From contig CAYLNH010000031.1 of NCBI GenBank assembly GCA_964384625.1, positions 1-39,166 on the forward strand: a stretch of 39,166 nucleotides of DNA, given 5' to 3'. Below the pieces are notes generated by a model. The model was not told the origin of the DNA and ran no database searches. It saw only the letters and a program-made list of their open reading frames with translations. A program made the position numbers and the translations under genes. Below, piece after piece: positions 18,101 through 26,454 of this stretch; position 1 is the stretch's first letter, and each line of letters starts with the position of its first letter. Source of the stretch: CAYLNH01 sp964384625. GTDB lineage: Bacteria > Verrucomicrobiota > Lentisphaeria > JABSQK01.

Positions 18101-19403
18101 CAACGTCAATCCCCTCGCCATCTTCGCCGAGAACCGCCTGCGTGACCCCGCGCAGAATCGACCGCAGATCCTTGATCGCAAACGGCCCGTTGCGCTCGAT
18201 TCAGACGATAAGGCAATCCAGTATCGCCCCGATGGGGGCGGCGACTGCATCGCCGATACCCAGGACATCCCGAAAGTCGGCAAGGGATACAAGATCAAAG
18301 ACCAGGTCGATGCCACGGTTGAGACCAAGGACGAGATGGGCCACGAACGCAAGCCCGCCGCCATCTACAGCATCAGCTACTACGTCGAGTCCAAAGCAAA
18401 GGACTCCCACGGCATCAAGACCGCCGCTGCACCGTATGTGCTGCACAAGTGCGACAAGGCCCTGTACGACGGCAGCATCGCGAAAACGAACGATATCTTC
18501 GACACTGCTAAGGTCAAAAAGTACATCTGGGACCGCGACACTTGCGGGCATTTCCTTGTTACCAATACGAAGGGAACCAACGGTGATCCTGCCAACGTCG
18601 ACAAGACACAACACTGGAACACTACCGCCAGGAACGTCACCAGCGGCGAGGACAACGGCGTCAACAAGAACAACGCCGGCGGCGCCCACAATGCCTATTT
18701 CCAGGATGGCCACTACATTCTCCATGTAACAGCCTATGACCTGGTTGGAGCCACACAGGCGAAGGACAATGTGTGGGTCGAGAACTGGGCCCCCATTATC
18801 ACCAAGCTTGAGATCTGGCAGGACTCTGACAAAGATGCCTCCACGGGCAGTGCGCCCCACACCGGCTACGAGAGTCAGATCTACAGCTTCACCTACAGCA
18901 ATCCCACTGACGGCTCCGGAAAGTACCCGGCAAAAACGGGTGTCGACTATTTGAAAGCCGCCCAGAAAGCCATCGCCGGCTCCGGCAAGGACGGCCGCAA
19001 AATCTGGATCCAGGTCCAGTTTTCCGAAAGCATGGACGACCAATGGGACGGAACCAAGATCCAACTCGATCCACAAGGCAGTTCCGGCGCGAGCGCAATC
19101 GACTCCGACGCAAAGGCCAAATGGTCCAAGACCACCGTCGAGAACGACACCCTGACGGCGACGGTCACCATTCCCCCCAACGAGTACAAGAGGATCGACT
19201 CCAAAGGCAAGCTTGGTGATGACCACTCATCTGACGGCGAAGTCGTTGTCATCGCCCGTGACCTCGCGAAGAAGAAACTCGATGCCAACTCCGACGGTTC
19301 CAGTGATGACGCCGATCGCCAACACAAGATCAAGATTGACACCAAGCACAACGAGTCGCCCCGACAGAATCCGAAGCTGCAACTCAAAGCCGTCAACCCC
19401 TGA
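15180..19403 (+). CDS. Large secreted protein: nine FnIII repeats and M23 metallopeptidase
   Basis: 1407 residues with a signal peptide (1-22, ending VPAHA). Nine fibronectin type III repeats run from about residue 23 to 840, each opening with a P-x-(N/D/G)-(L/V) strand and a W-x-D core such as VSLSWTDNSGVETGYRV. Next is an M23 (LytM) peptidase: H875 and D879 (HDGID), a YLYMGHM strand and H959-x-H961 (HTHVYL), which together supply the full zinc site. M23 enzymes cut peptide cross-bridges of peptidoglycan. The C-terminal 400 residues are unrecognised, Lys- and Asp-rich, with two probable beta-sandwich domains (ILHVTAYDLVGATQAKDNVW). It is the last and largest gene of the operon. The FnIII array probably holds the peptidase away from the membrane or against a polymer. 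Confidence 0.85.
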   Translation: MKYTVLTILLIAFLGQVPAHAAKPPKPTGFTAVGKSPTEITLTWNDVAGETGYRIRYKKTGGVWSADINIAKDVTTHTLNGLAEGTKYIAEICAVNGAELSNAASADAFTKLKTPTNVNADAIFSTAAFVSWSDESGKETSYQIEHKTGATTGIVNAAANTEYREIYHLTMGATYQFRVRAHNVNTDSAWSAQVTVTLPVGAPKGVTATTKSDSEIEVAWSAVAGVKDYRVYAKKEGAVWAVAGTVVPPKVTLTHSGLAEATKYWYYVVGRNAAGDESAPSNFAQTTTNPKAPTVPTINADSPTKVTMRWTDNSKAETGYEVQRKTGAAFQPLITLAANSKTHADESAPEGTKISYQVRSIIMVDNKVQGSSWLALGTVTTKPKAPTNLSLSLTSTTKVSARWTDNSGVEAGYEVAYKKKTAGAWTTKARPQNATDAAINGLTVDTEYVFRVRCYISHGGTKAYSDWTAEAEIKTGAGLEAPSDLTAEATGADKIKLTWYDNATTEVGFRIERKTTGGYAKVHETAVGVTRWTDTGLTEGTTYTYHVQAFKADEKSDWSNEASATTELKAPTGLTATAEISGKEVSLSWTDNSGVETGYRVDRRPANGAWQQVKELGVGAHGWKDTGLTDLTDYEYRVYAYKDAIKSSYATVSIKTRLAQPTNVTVTVGDLGNDINITWKDNSEHENYFVIRYSPTGGATTDIGVSANETTKRIKGLTEQTEYRVMICSYVTGPPVVVSAWSAPATATTTLAAPTDLSVASVHGDGTKLVLDWTDNSSVESGYQYERDGTVRPDLAANTKTHTDTGLTNATEYTYRVRCFKGAGAARKFSPWSMPVKATTGEPNTEKWFTAAAVVVGYSFGDFFESTSYGPGGYHDGIDAIAPPDTKTHTPLAGTVVRRFQNSAATEWSVVLRVQVGGNRRYLYMGHMKTAVVAKGAEVSAGDQIGTIQNTNFGAYGTHTHVYLSKVTSFDVKDNVNPLAIFAENRLRDPAQNRPQILDRKRPVALDSDDKAIQYRPDGGGDCIADTQDIPKVGKGYKIKDQVDATVETKDEMGHERKPAAIYSISYYVESKAKDSHGIKTAAAPYVLHKCDKALYDGSIAKTNDIFDTAKVKKYIWDRDTCGHFLVTNTKGTNGDPANVDKTQHWNTTARNVTSGEDNGVNKNNAGGAHNAYFQDGHYILHVTAYDLVGATQAKDNVWVENWAPIITKLEIWQDSDKDASTGSAPHTGYESQIYSFTYSNPTDGSGKYPAKTGVDYLKAAQKAIAGSGKDGRKIWIQVQFSESMDDQWDGTKIQLDPQGSSGASAIDSDAKAKWSKTTVENDTLTATVTIPPNEYKRIDSKGKLGDDHSSDGEVVVIARDLAKKKLDANSDGSSDDADRQHKIKIDTKHNESPRQNPKLQLKAVNP

Positions 19404-19498
19404 GTTGCGCAGGGACCGTCTGACAAAGAGGCAGAGCCCGAAGCTTCTGGTGAGTGAAGTATTTGCCCCGGTCTCGCCGCGCATCATCAGGTGATTAG

Positions 19499-19969
19499 TC
19501 AGCCCTGTGGGAACAGGACCGATTCGATGGTTGACCTTATGGCGGCGGAGTAGGTGTGGACATCATAGGGTGCTTCCGGGATGTTGCCGTAGACCTGTTG
19601 GTTGGCGCAGTCGACGACAAATGCATTGCCGCCGCCGCCTTCGATGCGACCGGTGTTGAAGACGCCGAAACCTGGCTGCCCGGCGGTTTCAACGATGTCT
19701 TCGGCCACCTCGTCGCAGACCAGGCAGAGCAGAAAACACTCGCCCCAGATCAGTCCTTTGGACTTGCGGCTGAGTTTGTCGAAATGCTTTGCCCAAAGCT
19801 GAACCGCCGGCTGATCCAGGACGGGCACGGTCTGGACGAGCACGCGCCATTTGGTGATAAGAAATCGGCGCCAACCGATCAGGTCGAAGTCGATGTCCTG
19901 GCAACGGCCGGGTTCGACATCGCGCCAACCGCTCTCCAGCAGGGCGTTCTGCAGCGGTTCCAGGTCCAT
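19499..19969 (-). CDS. Conserved-looking small protein coupled to dinG; function unknown
   Basis: 156 residues. The ATG at 19969 shares its A with the stop codon of the helicase gene (TGATG), and GGCAGGTG lies upstream within that gene, so translation is coupled. No family was recognised. The protein is mixed in character, with Trp/Arg-rich IGWRRFLITKWRVLVQTVPV, the motif LCLVCDEVAEDIVE, and a glycine-rich RIEGGGGNAFVVDCANQQVYG. Coupling to a DNA helicase suggests a DNA-related or damage-related job, which is inference. It converges with the large operon at 19403 across a 95-bp gap in which no terminator was seen. Confidence 0.65.
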   Translation of the reverse strand: MDLEPLQNALLESGWRDVEPGRCQDIDFDLIGWRRFLITKWRVLVQTVPVLDQPAVQLWAKHFDKLSRKSKGLIWGECFLLCLVCDEVAEDIVETAGQPGFGVFNTGRIEGGGGNAFVVDCANQQVYGNIPEAPYDVHTYSAAIRSTIESVLFPQG

Positions 19970-21981
19970 CAGAACACCTGCCGGCGGCACTCGGGGATGG
20001 ACTGCAGGAAGACATTGCCGTAGGACTTCCGGGTGATGCGCGGGTCGATGACGACGACAATACCGGTGTCATCGCGGCTGCGGATCAGGCGGCCGAAGCC
20101 CTGGCGGAATCGAAGGACTGCTTCGGGCAGCGAGTAATCGCGGAACGAATTTCGACCGCGTTGTTCCAGCCGTTCGCAGATCGCCTTAACCATCGGATGG
20201 CTCGGCACCGGAAACGGCAGCCGCGTGATGATCACGTTGCTCAGGGCCTCGCCCGGAACGTCCACGCCCATCCAGAAACTGGAGGTGCCGAAGATCACTG
20301 AGTTGATGTCTTCGCGGAAGGCCTCGAGCATCTGGCTGCGCTGCAGGTTCTGACCCTGCACCATCAGGTTGATGTGGTTGGTCTCGAAAAAGTCGATCAG
20401 GATCTCGGCGGCTGTTGTCATCATCGTATAGTTGGTGAACAACACGAAGGCCTTGCCGTTGGTCTGGGTGACGAATTCGCGAATATGATGACAGCAGGCT
20501 TCCAGAAAGTTCTCGTCGTCACGGGGGTCGGGAATGTCGGAGAACGGCAGATAGAGCGTGACCTGTTCGGTGTACGTGAACGGCGAGTCGAGGATCAGGC
20601 TTTCGGCTTCGGGGCAGCCGAGCCGCTGTTCAAAGTAGTCCAGCCGGCCGTGCACCGCCATCGTGGCGCTGGTCATGATCACCGGAAAGTCCTGATTGAA
20701 GAGGAGGTCCCGGAGCACCTGCCCGACTTCCACCGGAACGACATTCATGCTGACATACTGGTTGCTGCGGCCGTACCGTTCGAACCAGTAGACCGACTCC
20801 GGCAGGCCCATGTCGAGAAATGTATCCATGTTCGTCCGCAGCTGTTCAAGCCGGCTGAAGACGCCCTTGAGCTCGCGCTTGACGTCTTTGTCGAGCTCCG
20901 GCTGGCGGGCGAGCCGGCGCAATTCGTCGGCCAGGTTCATCAGCGGCTCGGCCAGCTGGTTCGGCACATGTCCGGCGTGTGTATAGGTCAACGGGTTTTC
21001 CTGCTGATCCTCGAGCCATTGCCGCAGCCGCCGGAAGAACCGGTCCGCCTGCTGCGTGGTGCGAATCGCCGTGCCGCGAACCGATTCGCATTCGGGCTTG
21101 GCCAGCAGCCCCCGCCGTCGTTTTGGGCTGTAGAGCCGGTTGAGCATGGTCAACACCGCGTAACTGCTGACGCGAACGCCCAGGTGGGTAGCCGCGACCT
21201 CCTCGAAGGTGTGGGCCTCGTCAATCACCAGAGCCGCGTAGTCCGGCAGGATCCCCTGTTTATCCGCGCTGTCGCGGCGCCTGGCGAAGTCGGCGCACAA
21301 CAGCGCGTGGTTGGCGACGATGATATCGGCGGTATAGAGCCGGCGCCGGGCCTTCATGAAGAAGCACTGCTGTTCGGCCGTGCTCCCGTTGCACGGGCAG
21401 ACATCCGCATCGCTGCAGACGGCCGACCAGGTCTGGCGTGTGGGGTTGAAGTCCAGATCATGGCGCGAGCCGTCCTCGGTCCGGCCGGCCCATTTGGCGA
21501 TCTTCGCGATCTCGGGCAGCAATTCCAGATTCGGCAGGAAGTCCTGGCCTTCGGCGTTGACCTTTTTCAGCCGCGTCAGGCAGAGGTAATTCTCGCGGCC
21601 TTTGGCCAGGGCTGCGGTGAACGGGATATCCAGCAGTTGTTGGAGCAGCGGCAGATCCTTGTCGATAAGCTGTTCCTGCAGGGCAATGGTATGGGTGCTG
21701 ATGACGACCGGTTTGCCGGTCTGCCGGGCCAGGTAGATCGCCGGCACCAGATAGGCGAAGCTCTTGCCGACGCCGGTGGGCGCTTCCGCGAAGAGGTGCT
21801 TGCCCCGGGTCAGGCAGGTGGAGATAGTTTCGGCCATGGCCAGTTGCTGGGGCCGGAATTCATAGGGCCGGCCGCCGAAGTCCGGGGCCCGCTGCAGCGG
21901 CGAATCTTCACCGAAAAACCGGCTGACCTGCGCCCGGAATGCCGATGCCGTTTCGGAGACTTCCTCTGGGGTTGAAGACAT
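19969..21981 (-). CDS. dinG: DinG/XPD-family Fe-S DNA helicase
   Basis: 670 residues from the ATG at 21981; the open frame extends upstream, but that part is proline/alanine-rich shadow of the neighbouring gene. Superfamily 2 helicase motifs are clear: Walker A APTGVGKS (67-74), DEAH at 254-257, motif III-like MTSATM, and the C-terminal VLFRQ-type motif RFRQGFGRLIRS. Four cysteines (C189, C195, C197, C206) between Walker A and DEAH match the Fe-S cluster of XPD/DinG helicases. DinG unwinds DNA and R-loops in the 5' to 3' direction, helping forks past transcription. No exonuclease domain is present. It sits between an acidic membrane protein upstream and an unknown coupled gene downstream. Confidence 0.88.
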   Translation of the reverse strand: MSSTPEEVSETASAFRAQVSRFFGEDSPLQRAPDFGGRPYEFRPQQLAMAETISTCLTRGKHLFAEAPTGVGKSFAYLVPAIYLARQTGKPVVISTHTIALQEQLIDKDLPLLQQLLDIPFTAALAKGRENYLCLTRLKKVNAEGQDFLPNLELLPEIAKIAKWAGRTEDGSRHDLDFNPTRQTWSAVCSDADVCPCNGSTAEQQCFFMKARRRLYTADIIVANHALLCADFARRRDSADKQGILPDYAALVIDEAHTFEEVAATHLGVRVSSYAVLTMLNRLYSPKRRRGLLAKPECESVRGTAIRTTQQADRFFRRLRQWLEDQQENPLTYTHAGHVPNQLAEPLMNLADELRRLARQPELDKDVKRELKGVFSRLEQLRTNMDTFLDMGLPESVYWFERYGRSNQYVSMNVVPVEVGQVLRDLLFNQDFPVIMTSATMAVHGRLDYFEQRLGCPEAESLILDSPFTYTEQVTLYLPFSDIPDPRDDENFLEACCHHIREFVTQTNGKAFVLFTNYTMMTTAAEILIDFFETNHINLMVQGQNLQRSQMLEAFREDINSVIFGTSSFWMGVDVPGEALSNVIITRLPFPVPSHPMVKAICERLEQRGRNSFRDYSLPEAVLRFRQGFGRLIRSRDDTGIVVVIDPRITRKSYGNVFLQSIPECRRQVF

Positions 21982-22024
21982 GGCCGACACGGTTCGTGGT
22001 TGAGGAGAACGACAGCGTTGCGGG

Positions 22025-23050
22025 TCAGTCGATCTCGATGCCGCCGCCGTCGTCGAGTTCGATGCCGCCGCCGGTGCCGCCGGTGCCGCCGGTGCCGCCG
22101 CCGGTACCGGGATCGGTGTAGAGCTCAAGCCATTGTTTGAACTTGGCTTCCATCTCGCCCAGCTTCTGGGCGCGGCCCGCAGCGAATTCCGGGTAATTCG
22201 TCCGCAACATGGTAATGCGATTCAGTTCTTTCTCGATATTCGCCTTCGAAAGATTCTTGCCGCGGCGCATACGGCTTTCGTTGCGGACGATCTTGTTGAA
22301 TTCGCGCATGGCTTCAGCATTGCGGTTGACGACGCCGGCATTCGGTCCGTCCACCACCTGGCCGCCCTGTTTGTAGACTTTCTTCGCCGGCAGCGCCTGG
22401 GGTTTGGGCTTGAGGTTGATGGCGATGACGGCGCCCACGCCCATGACGACAAACAGCAGAATAATGCCGCCGATGATCCCGACCATGGCCAGGGTATCCT
22501 GCTTCTTGACCATCTGCTTTTCCATCTGCCGCATTTCGGACGCATGGCCGACAACCCCGCTGCGGCCTTTGATCCGAACGGCATGGCGGGCTTTGGCGAC
22601 AGCCATCTTCTTCTTGCGGTCCAGGGCTTCCTGCTTGGCGCGTTCGTAGGCTTCGCGTTTTGCCCGCTGCACGGCGCCTTCAGCATCGTCATCCAGATTG
22701 CCGTCGTCGACGACACGGACTTTGACTTCTTCAGCGGACTTTTTGACTTCCGGCTCGGGCTTGGCGACTTTGGGTTTGCTCTCGGAGATATCCAGATCGC
22801 CCAGGTCAAGGTCATCCAGTTCGAGACCATCCACATCGGCGCCATCAGTCATGACCTCGCTTTGCAGGTCCGCCATAAAATCGTCGCCCAGGTCGAGGTC
22901 TTCGAGTCCAGCCTCTTCCATCGCCGCCTGTTCGATCAGTTTCAGCGTATCGTCATCGAGCTCGAAATCGGCCTCGACTTCCTTGCGCGCTTCTTCCTCG
23001 ATCTGCTTCAGCGTTGCTTCGTCAAGTTCGAAATCATCAAAATCAGACAT
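22025..23050 (-). CDS. Acidic single-pass membrane protein with duplicated N-terminal motif
   Basis: 341 residues, with AGGATAG before the ATG. The cytoplasmic N-terminal half is very acidic and starts with a tandem duplication: FELDEATLKQIEEEARKE then FELDDDTLKLIEQAAMEE, with further DLDLGD blocks. A basic, coiled-coil-like stretch follows (RAKREAYERAKQEALDRKKK). One transmembrane segment (AMVGIIGGIILLFVVMGVGAVIAINL) precedes an external helical domain with Arg/Asn-rich turns. The tail is a Gly-Gly-Thr repeat ending in acidic ELDDGGGIEID. No known family; the repeated short motif could be a peptide that docks a partner protein. It precedes dinG on the same strand and has its own promoter candidate. 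Confidence 0.75.
   Translation of the reverse strand: MSDFDDFELDEATLKQIEEEARKEVEADFELDDDTLKLIEQAAMEEAGLEDLDLGDDFMADLQSEVMTDGADVDGLELDDLDLGDLDISESKPKVAKPEPEVKKSAEEVKVRVVDDGNLDDDAEGAVQRAKREAYERAKQEALDRKKKMAVAKARHAVRIKGRSGVVGHASEMRQMEKQMVKKQDTLAMVGIIGGIILLFVVMGVGAVIAINLKPKPQALPAKKVYKQGGQVVDGPNAGVVNRNAEAMREFNKIVRNESRMRRGKNLSKANIEKELNRITMLRTNYPEFAAGRAQKLGEMEAKFKQWLELYTDPGTGGGTGGTGGTGGGIELDDGGGIEID
22067..22105. repeat. Nine-base tandem repeat encoding Gly-Gly-Thr
   Basis: Three exact copies of GCCGCCGGT (plus strand) run from 22067 to 22093, followed by a fourth with a 3-nt insertion. They encode the GGT-rich C-terminal tail of the acidic membrane protein, so copy number could vary by slippage without a frameshift. 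Confidence 0.75.
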
Positions 23051-23112
23051 GGTTGCTATCCTGTCGGCATTCCCGTTGTCCCCGGCTCAATATACGGGCA
23101 AAAGGAGTGTTT

Positions 23113-23140
23113 ATGATAGGGGAACGGTTGAAAATATCAA
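23113..23140 (-). promoter_or_regulatory. Candidate promoter of the acidic membrane protein gene
   Basis: Read on the minus strand: TTGATA (23140-23135), 16-nt spacer, TATCAT (23118-23113). The leader would be about 55 nt. The -35 and spacer equal those of the strong operon promoter at 7003. On the opposite strand a weaker TTGAAA-N16-TATTGG overlaps and could serve the divergent kinase gene. Confidence 0.55.
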
Positions 23141-23278
23141 GCTACATAGTATTGGATTCCAGGTTTTGGGTCGTGTTCCGAACCGTGGAAATAGCAAGCT
23201 GTTCGGAGTCTTCCATTACTCTCGGCGCCCCCGCCGACCCGGGCGTACCGCTGCCGACCAACACAACAGGAGTGCAAT

Positions 23279-24412
23279 ATGGCCGCCTTGACCATCAAGT
23301 CCGCCGACGAAACAACGTATGACGAAATCTCTCTGGGCGAGGTCATGCTCCGCCTGGATCCGACCCCCTTCCCCACCGCCAGGGCCCGGACCTGCCGTGT
23401 CTTTCACGGCGGCGGCGAAACCAATGTCGCCGTCGGCCTCAGCTACTGCTTCGGCATGCGTACCGCCGTCGTCACCGCACTCGTTGACGACGGCATCGGC
23501 CGCAACATCCGGAATCAGATGCGCGAAGCCGGCGTCGACACCGGGAACATCATCTGGTTCAGCACGGACGGCGAGGGCGACTTCAGCACCGACCAGAAGG
23601 GCACGCTGCACAACGGCATCAACTTCACCTTCGACGGCAAGGGCGTCTGGCCCGCCGTCACCGAGTACTATCGCGCCCACACCGCCATCCGCGAGCTCAA
23701 GTCCGGCGACGTCGACTGGGAACATCTGTTCGGCAAACTCGGCTCCCGCTGGTTCCATACCGGCGGCATCTACACCCTGATCTCCCCCACCGCCGCGGGC
23801 GTCGCGATCGAGGCGGCCCAGGCGGCCAAGAAACACGGCACCATCGTCTCCTTCGACCTCAACTACCGGTCCAAGGTCGAGCCGAACAAAAACCGGGCGC
23901 ACGAGATCAACCGGGAGATGATGAACTACGTTGACCTCGTCGTCGGCAACCAGGGCGACTTCGACGACGCCCTCGGCTACCAGACCGAAAAAGTCCCGCA
24001 GGACGCATCGTTCGAGGAATGGCTCGCCGCCTACACCAAAACCCTCAAGGCCGTGGCCGCCGACTACCCGAACCTGAAGCTGGTCGGCACCCAGCTGCGC
24101 GGCGCGCTCTCCGCCGACCGCATCAACTGGTCCGCCATCCTCTACGACGTGACCGGGGACAAAATGTACCAGGCTACCCCGCGCGAAGGCGTCGAGATCA
24201 TCGACCGTACCGGCGGCGGCGATTCCTATGCGTCCGGCGTCGCCGCCGCGCTGATGCAGGGCAAGGACCCGCAGACCGCCGTCCAGTGGGGCGCGGCCCA
24301 CGGGATCCTTGTCCAGGACTGCGTCGGCGACACCACCATGGTCACCCAGAAGGACGTCGAGAAAGAAGTTGCCCGCGCGCTCAAGGGCGGCGGCGTCAGC
24401 GTTTTGCGCTAA
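23279..24412 (+). CDS. PfkB-family sugar kinase (2-keto-3-deoxygluconate kinase-like)
   Basis: 377 residues from the ATG at 23279 with AGGAG at 7 nt. The ribokinase-fold signature is clear: LGEVMLRLDP at the N-terminus, FHGGGETNVAVGLSYCFGM as the sugar-binding/di-Gly region, FDLNYRSKVEPNK and the C-terminal active site DRTGGGDSYASG with catalytic Asp315. RxxHGGGExNVAV and FDLNYR are characteristic of KDG kinase-type enzymes in sugar-acid catabolism, but substrates in this family are hard to predict from sequence. The gene stands alone: divergent from the acidic membrane protein and followed at once by tandem repeats. No sugar transporter or dehydrogenase is nearby. Confidence 0.85.
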   Translation: MAALTIKSADETTYDEISLGEVMLRLDPTPFPTARARTCRVFHGGGETNVAVGLSYCFGMRTAVVTALVDDGIGRNIRNQMREAGVDTGNIIWFSTDGEGDFSTDQKGTLHNGINFTFDGKGVWPAVTEYYRAHTAIRELKSGDVDWEHLFGKLGSRWFHTGGIYTLISPTAAGVAIEAAQAAKKHGTIVSFDLNYRSKVEPNKNRAHEINREMMNYVDLVVGNQGDFDDALGYQTEKVPQDASFEEWLAAYTKTLKAVAADYPNLKLVGTQLRGALSADRINWSAILYDVTGDKMYQATPREGVEIIDRTGGGDSYASGVAAALMQGKDPQTAVQWGAAHGILVQDCVGDTTMVTQKDVEKEVARALKGGGVSVLR

Positions 24413-24496
24413 CGCCGAAGGCCAAGCAATCCAGGCCGAAGGCCAGCCAAATATCGCCGAAGGCCAAGCAATCCAGGCCGAATGCCAGAGTCTTCT
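24413..24496. repeat. Four 21-nt tandem repeats after the kinase stop
   Basis: Four 21-nt units begin at 24413, 24434, 24455 and 24476, all with the core GGCCGAAGGCCA or GCCGAAGGCCA (one substitution in the last). Units 1 and 3 are identical, so there is also a 42-nt higher-order period. They start directly after the TAA and leave one frame open (AEGQAIQAEGQ), but nothing suggests that it is translated. Confidence 0.8.
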
Positions 24497-24515
24497 GGCG
24501 TAGCCAAACAATGCC

Positions 24516-24564
24516 GGGTCCAGGGGGCGCCTCGCCTCCTGGCGGGGTCTGGGGCAGAGCCCCA
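24516..24564. repeat. REP-like double hairpin between the kinase and menH-like genes
   Basis: Two adjacent hairpins: 24520-24529 with 24533-24542 (10 bp, one G-U or mismatch, 3-nt loop) and TGGGGC-AGA-GCCCCA (24550-24564), joined by GGGGTC. The first is preceded by a related GGGTC. This composition (a CCAGGGGGC stem, then GGGGTCTGGGG) is familiar from dispersed intergenic repeats in GC-rich genomes. It may also end kinase transcription, but there is no T-run. Confidence 0.5.
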
Positions 24565-24592
24565 GCTCCTGACGGCGCAGCCGCAGTGCCTC

Positions 24593-25354
24593 ATGGACAT
24601 CCATTGCAGAACCATCGGCCCCGAATCCGCCTCGCCCGTCTTATTCCTCCACGGCTTCATGGGCTGCGGCGACGACTGGTCGGCCATCGCCCGGTCCCTG
24701 CCGGATCACCACTGCCTGCTGCCCGATCTCCCCGGCCATGGAAGGACCTCCTTCCCGGATGAGCATGATCTCGACGCTATCGCCAAGGACCTCCTCATGC
24801 TCGCGCCCGAGGACGCGAAGGTCCGCCTGGTGGGCTATTCCATGGGCGGGCGGATTGCCTTCACCATGCTGCGGCTGTTCCCGGAACGGATCGCCGGCGC
24901 CTTCATTATCTCTGCGTCGCCGGGAATCGAAGACGAAACCGTACGGGCCGCTCGGGTCGCCAGTGACGAGCAACTGGCCCGCAGACTGGAACAGGAACCG
25001 TTCGAAGACTTCCTGACCTTCTGGTATGACCTGCAGTTGTTCAGCGGTCTCAAACGCCGCCCGGAACAGTTTGCCGCCATGCTCAATCGCCGACGAAACA
25101 ACGACTCCGTCCAGTTGGCCCGTGCGCTGCGCCAATACAGTCAGGGCCGAATGACACCTTGCTGGCAAGCGTTGCAGAATCTACAGATCCCCTTGCATTT
25201 CGAAGCGGGCAGCGAGGACAGCAAGTACGCAGCATTGGCGGAGCGGATTCCAAACGCCGACATCCACATCTGTCCGGACTGCAGTCATACGTTGCCGGTG
25301 GAAGACCCGTTGGGACTGGTCGAGCGTCTACGGAACTGGCTGAGGCTGCACTGA
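24593..25354 (+). CDS. menH: MenH-like alpha/beta hydrolase
   Basis: 253 residues from the ATG at 24593; the frame extends upstream only through the repeats. No Shine-Dalgarno is seen. LFLHGFMGCGDDW is the oxyanion-hole region, GYSMGGR carries nucleophile Ser83, and the acid and histidine are in EAGSEDSKY and DCSHTLPVEDP. The lid has FLTFWYDLQLFSGLKRR and LARALRQYSQG, which together with GYSMGGR resemble MenH, the SHCHC synthase of menaquinone biosynthesis. No other men genes are in the window, so an unrelated hydrolase remains possible. It converges with the MoxR gene; an imperfect GC hairpin at 25390-25407 lies between them. Confidence 0.6.
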   Translation: MDIHCRTIGPESASPVLFLHGFMGCGDDWSAIARSLPDHHCLLPDLPGHGRTSFPDEHDLDAIAKDLLMLAPEDAKVRLVGYSMGGRIAFTMLRLFPERIAGAFIISASPGIEDETVRAARVASDEQLARRLEQEPFEDFLTFWYDLQLFSGLKRRPEQFAAMLNRRRNNDSVQLARALRQYSQGRMTPCWQALQNLQIPLHFEAGSEDSKYAALAERIPNADIHICPDCSHTLPVEDPLGLVERLRNWLRLH

Positions 25355-25434
25355 TCACGGCCCAAGACAGCAAGACAACCTGCGCTCCCGCCGGGGTCCG
25401 CCCCGGCCGCAAGACCGGTGAGCGGTGATCCAGC

Positions 25435-26436
<1,002 letters not shown>

Positions 26437-26454
26437 GCGTACGTTCTTTCGTGG

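Noticed and set aside
20374..21975. 533-residue plus-strand open frame opposite dinG
   Set aside because: A shadow of the helicase gene, low-complexity Gly/Val/Glu/Arg-rich, no motif.
24309..24503. Possible short protein with AEGQAIQAEGQ repeats
   Set aside because: It overlaps the kinase gene in another frame and consists only of the translated 21-nt tandem repeats; no start signal.
25390..25407. GCCGGGG/CCCCGGC hairpin between the menH-like and MoxR genes as a bidirectional terminator
   Set aside because: A 7-bp stem with no T-run on either side; too weak to list as a terminator on its own.
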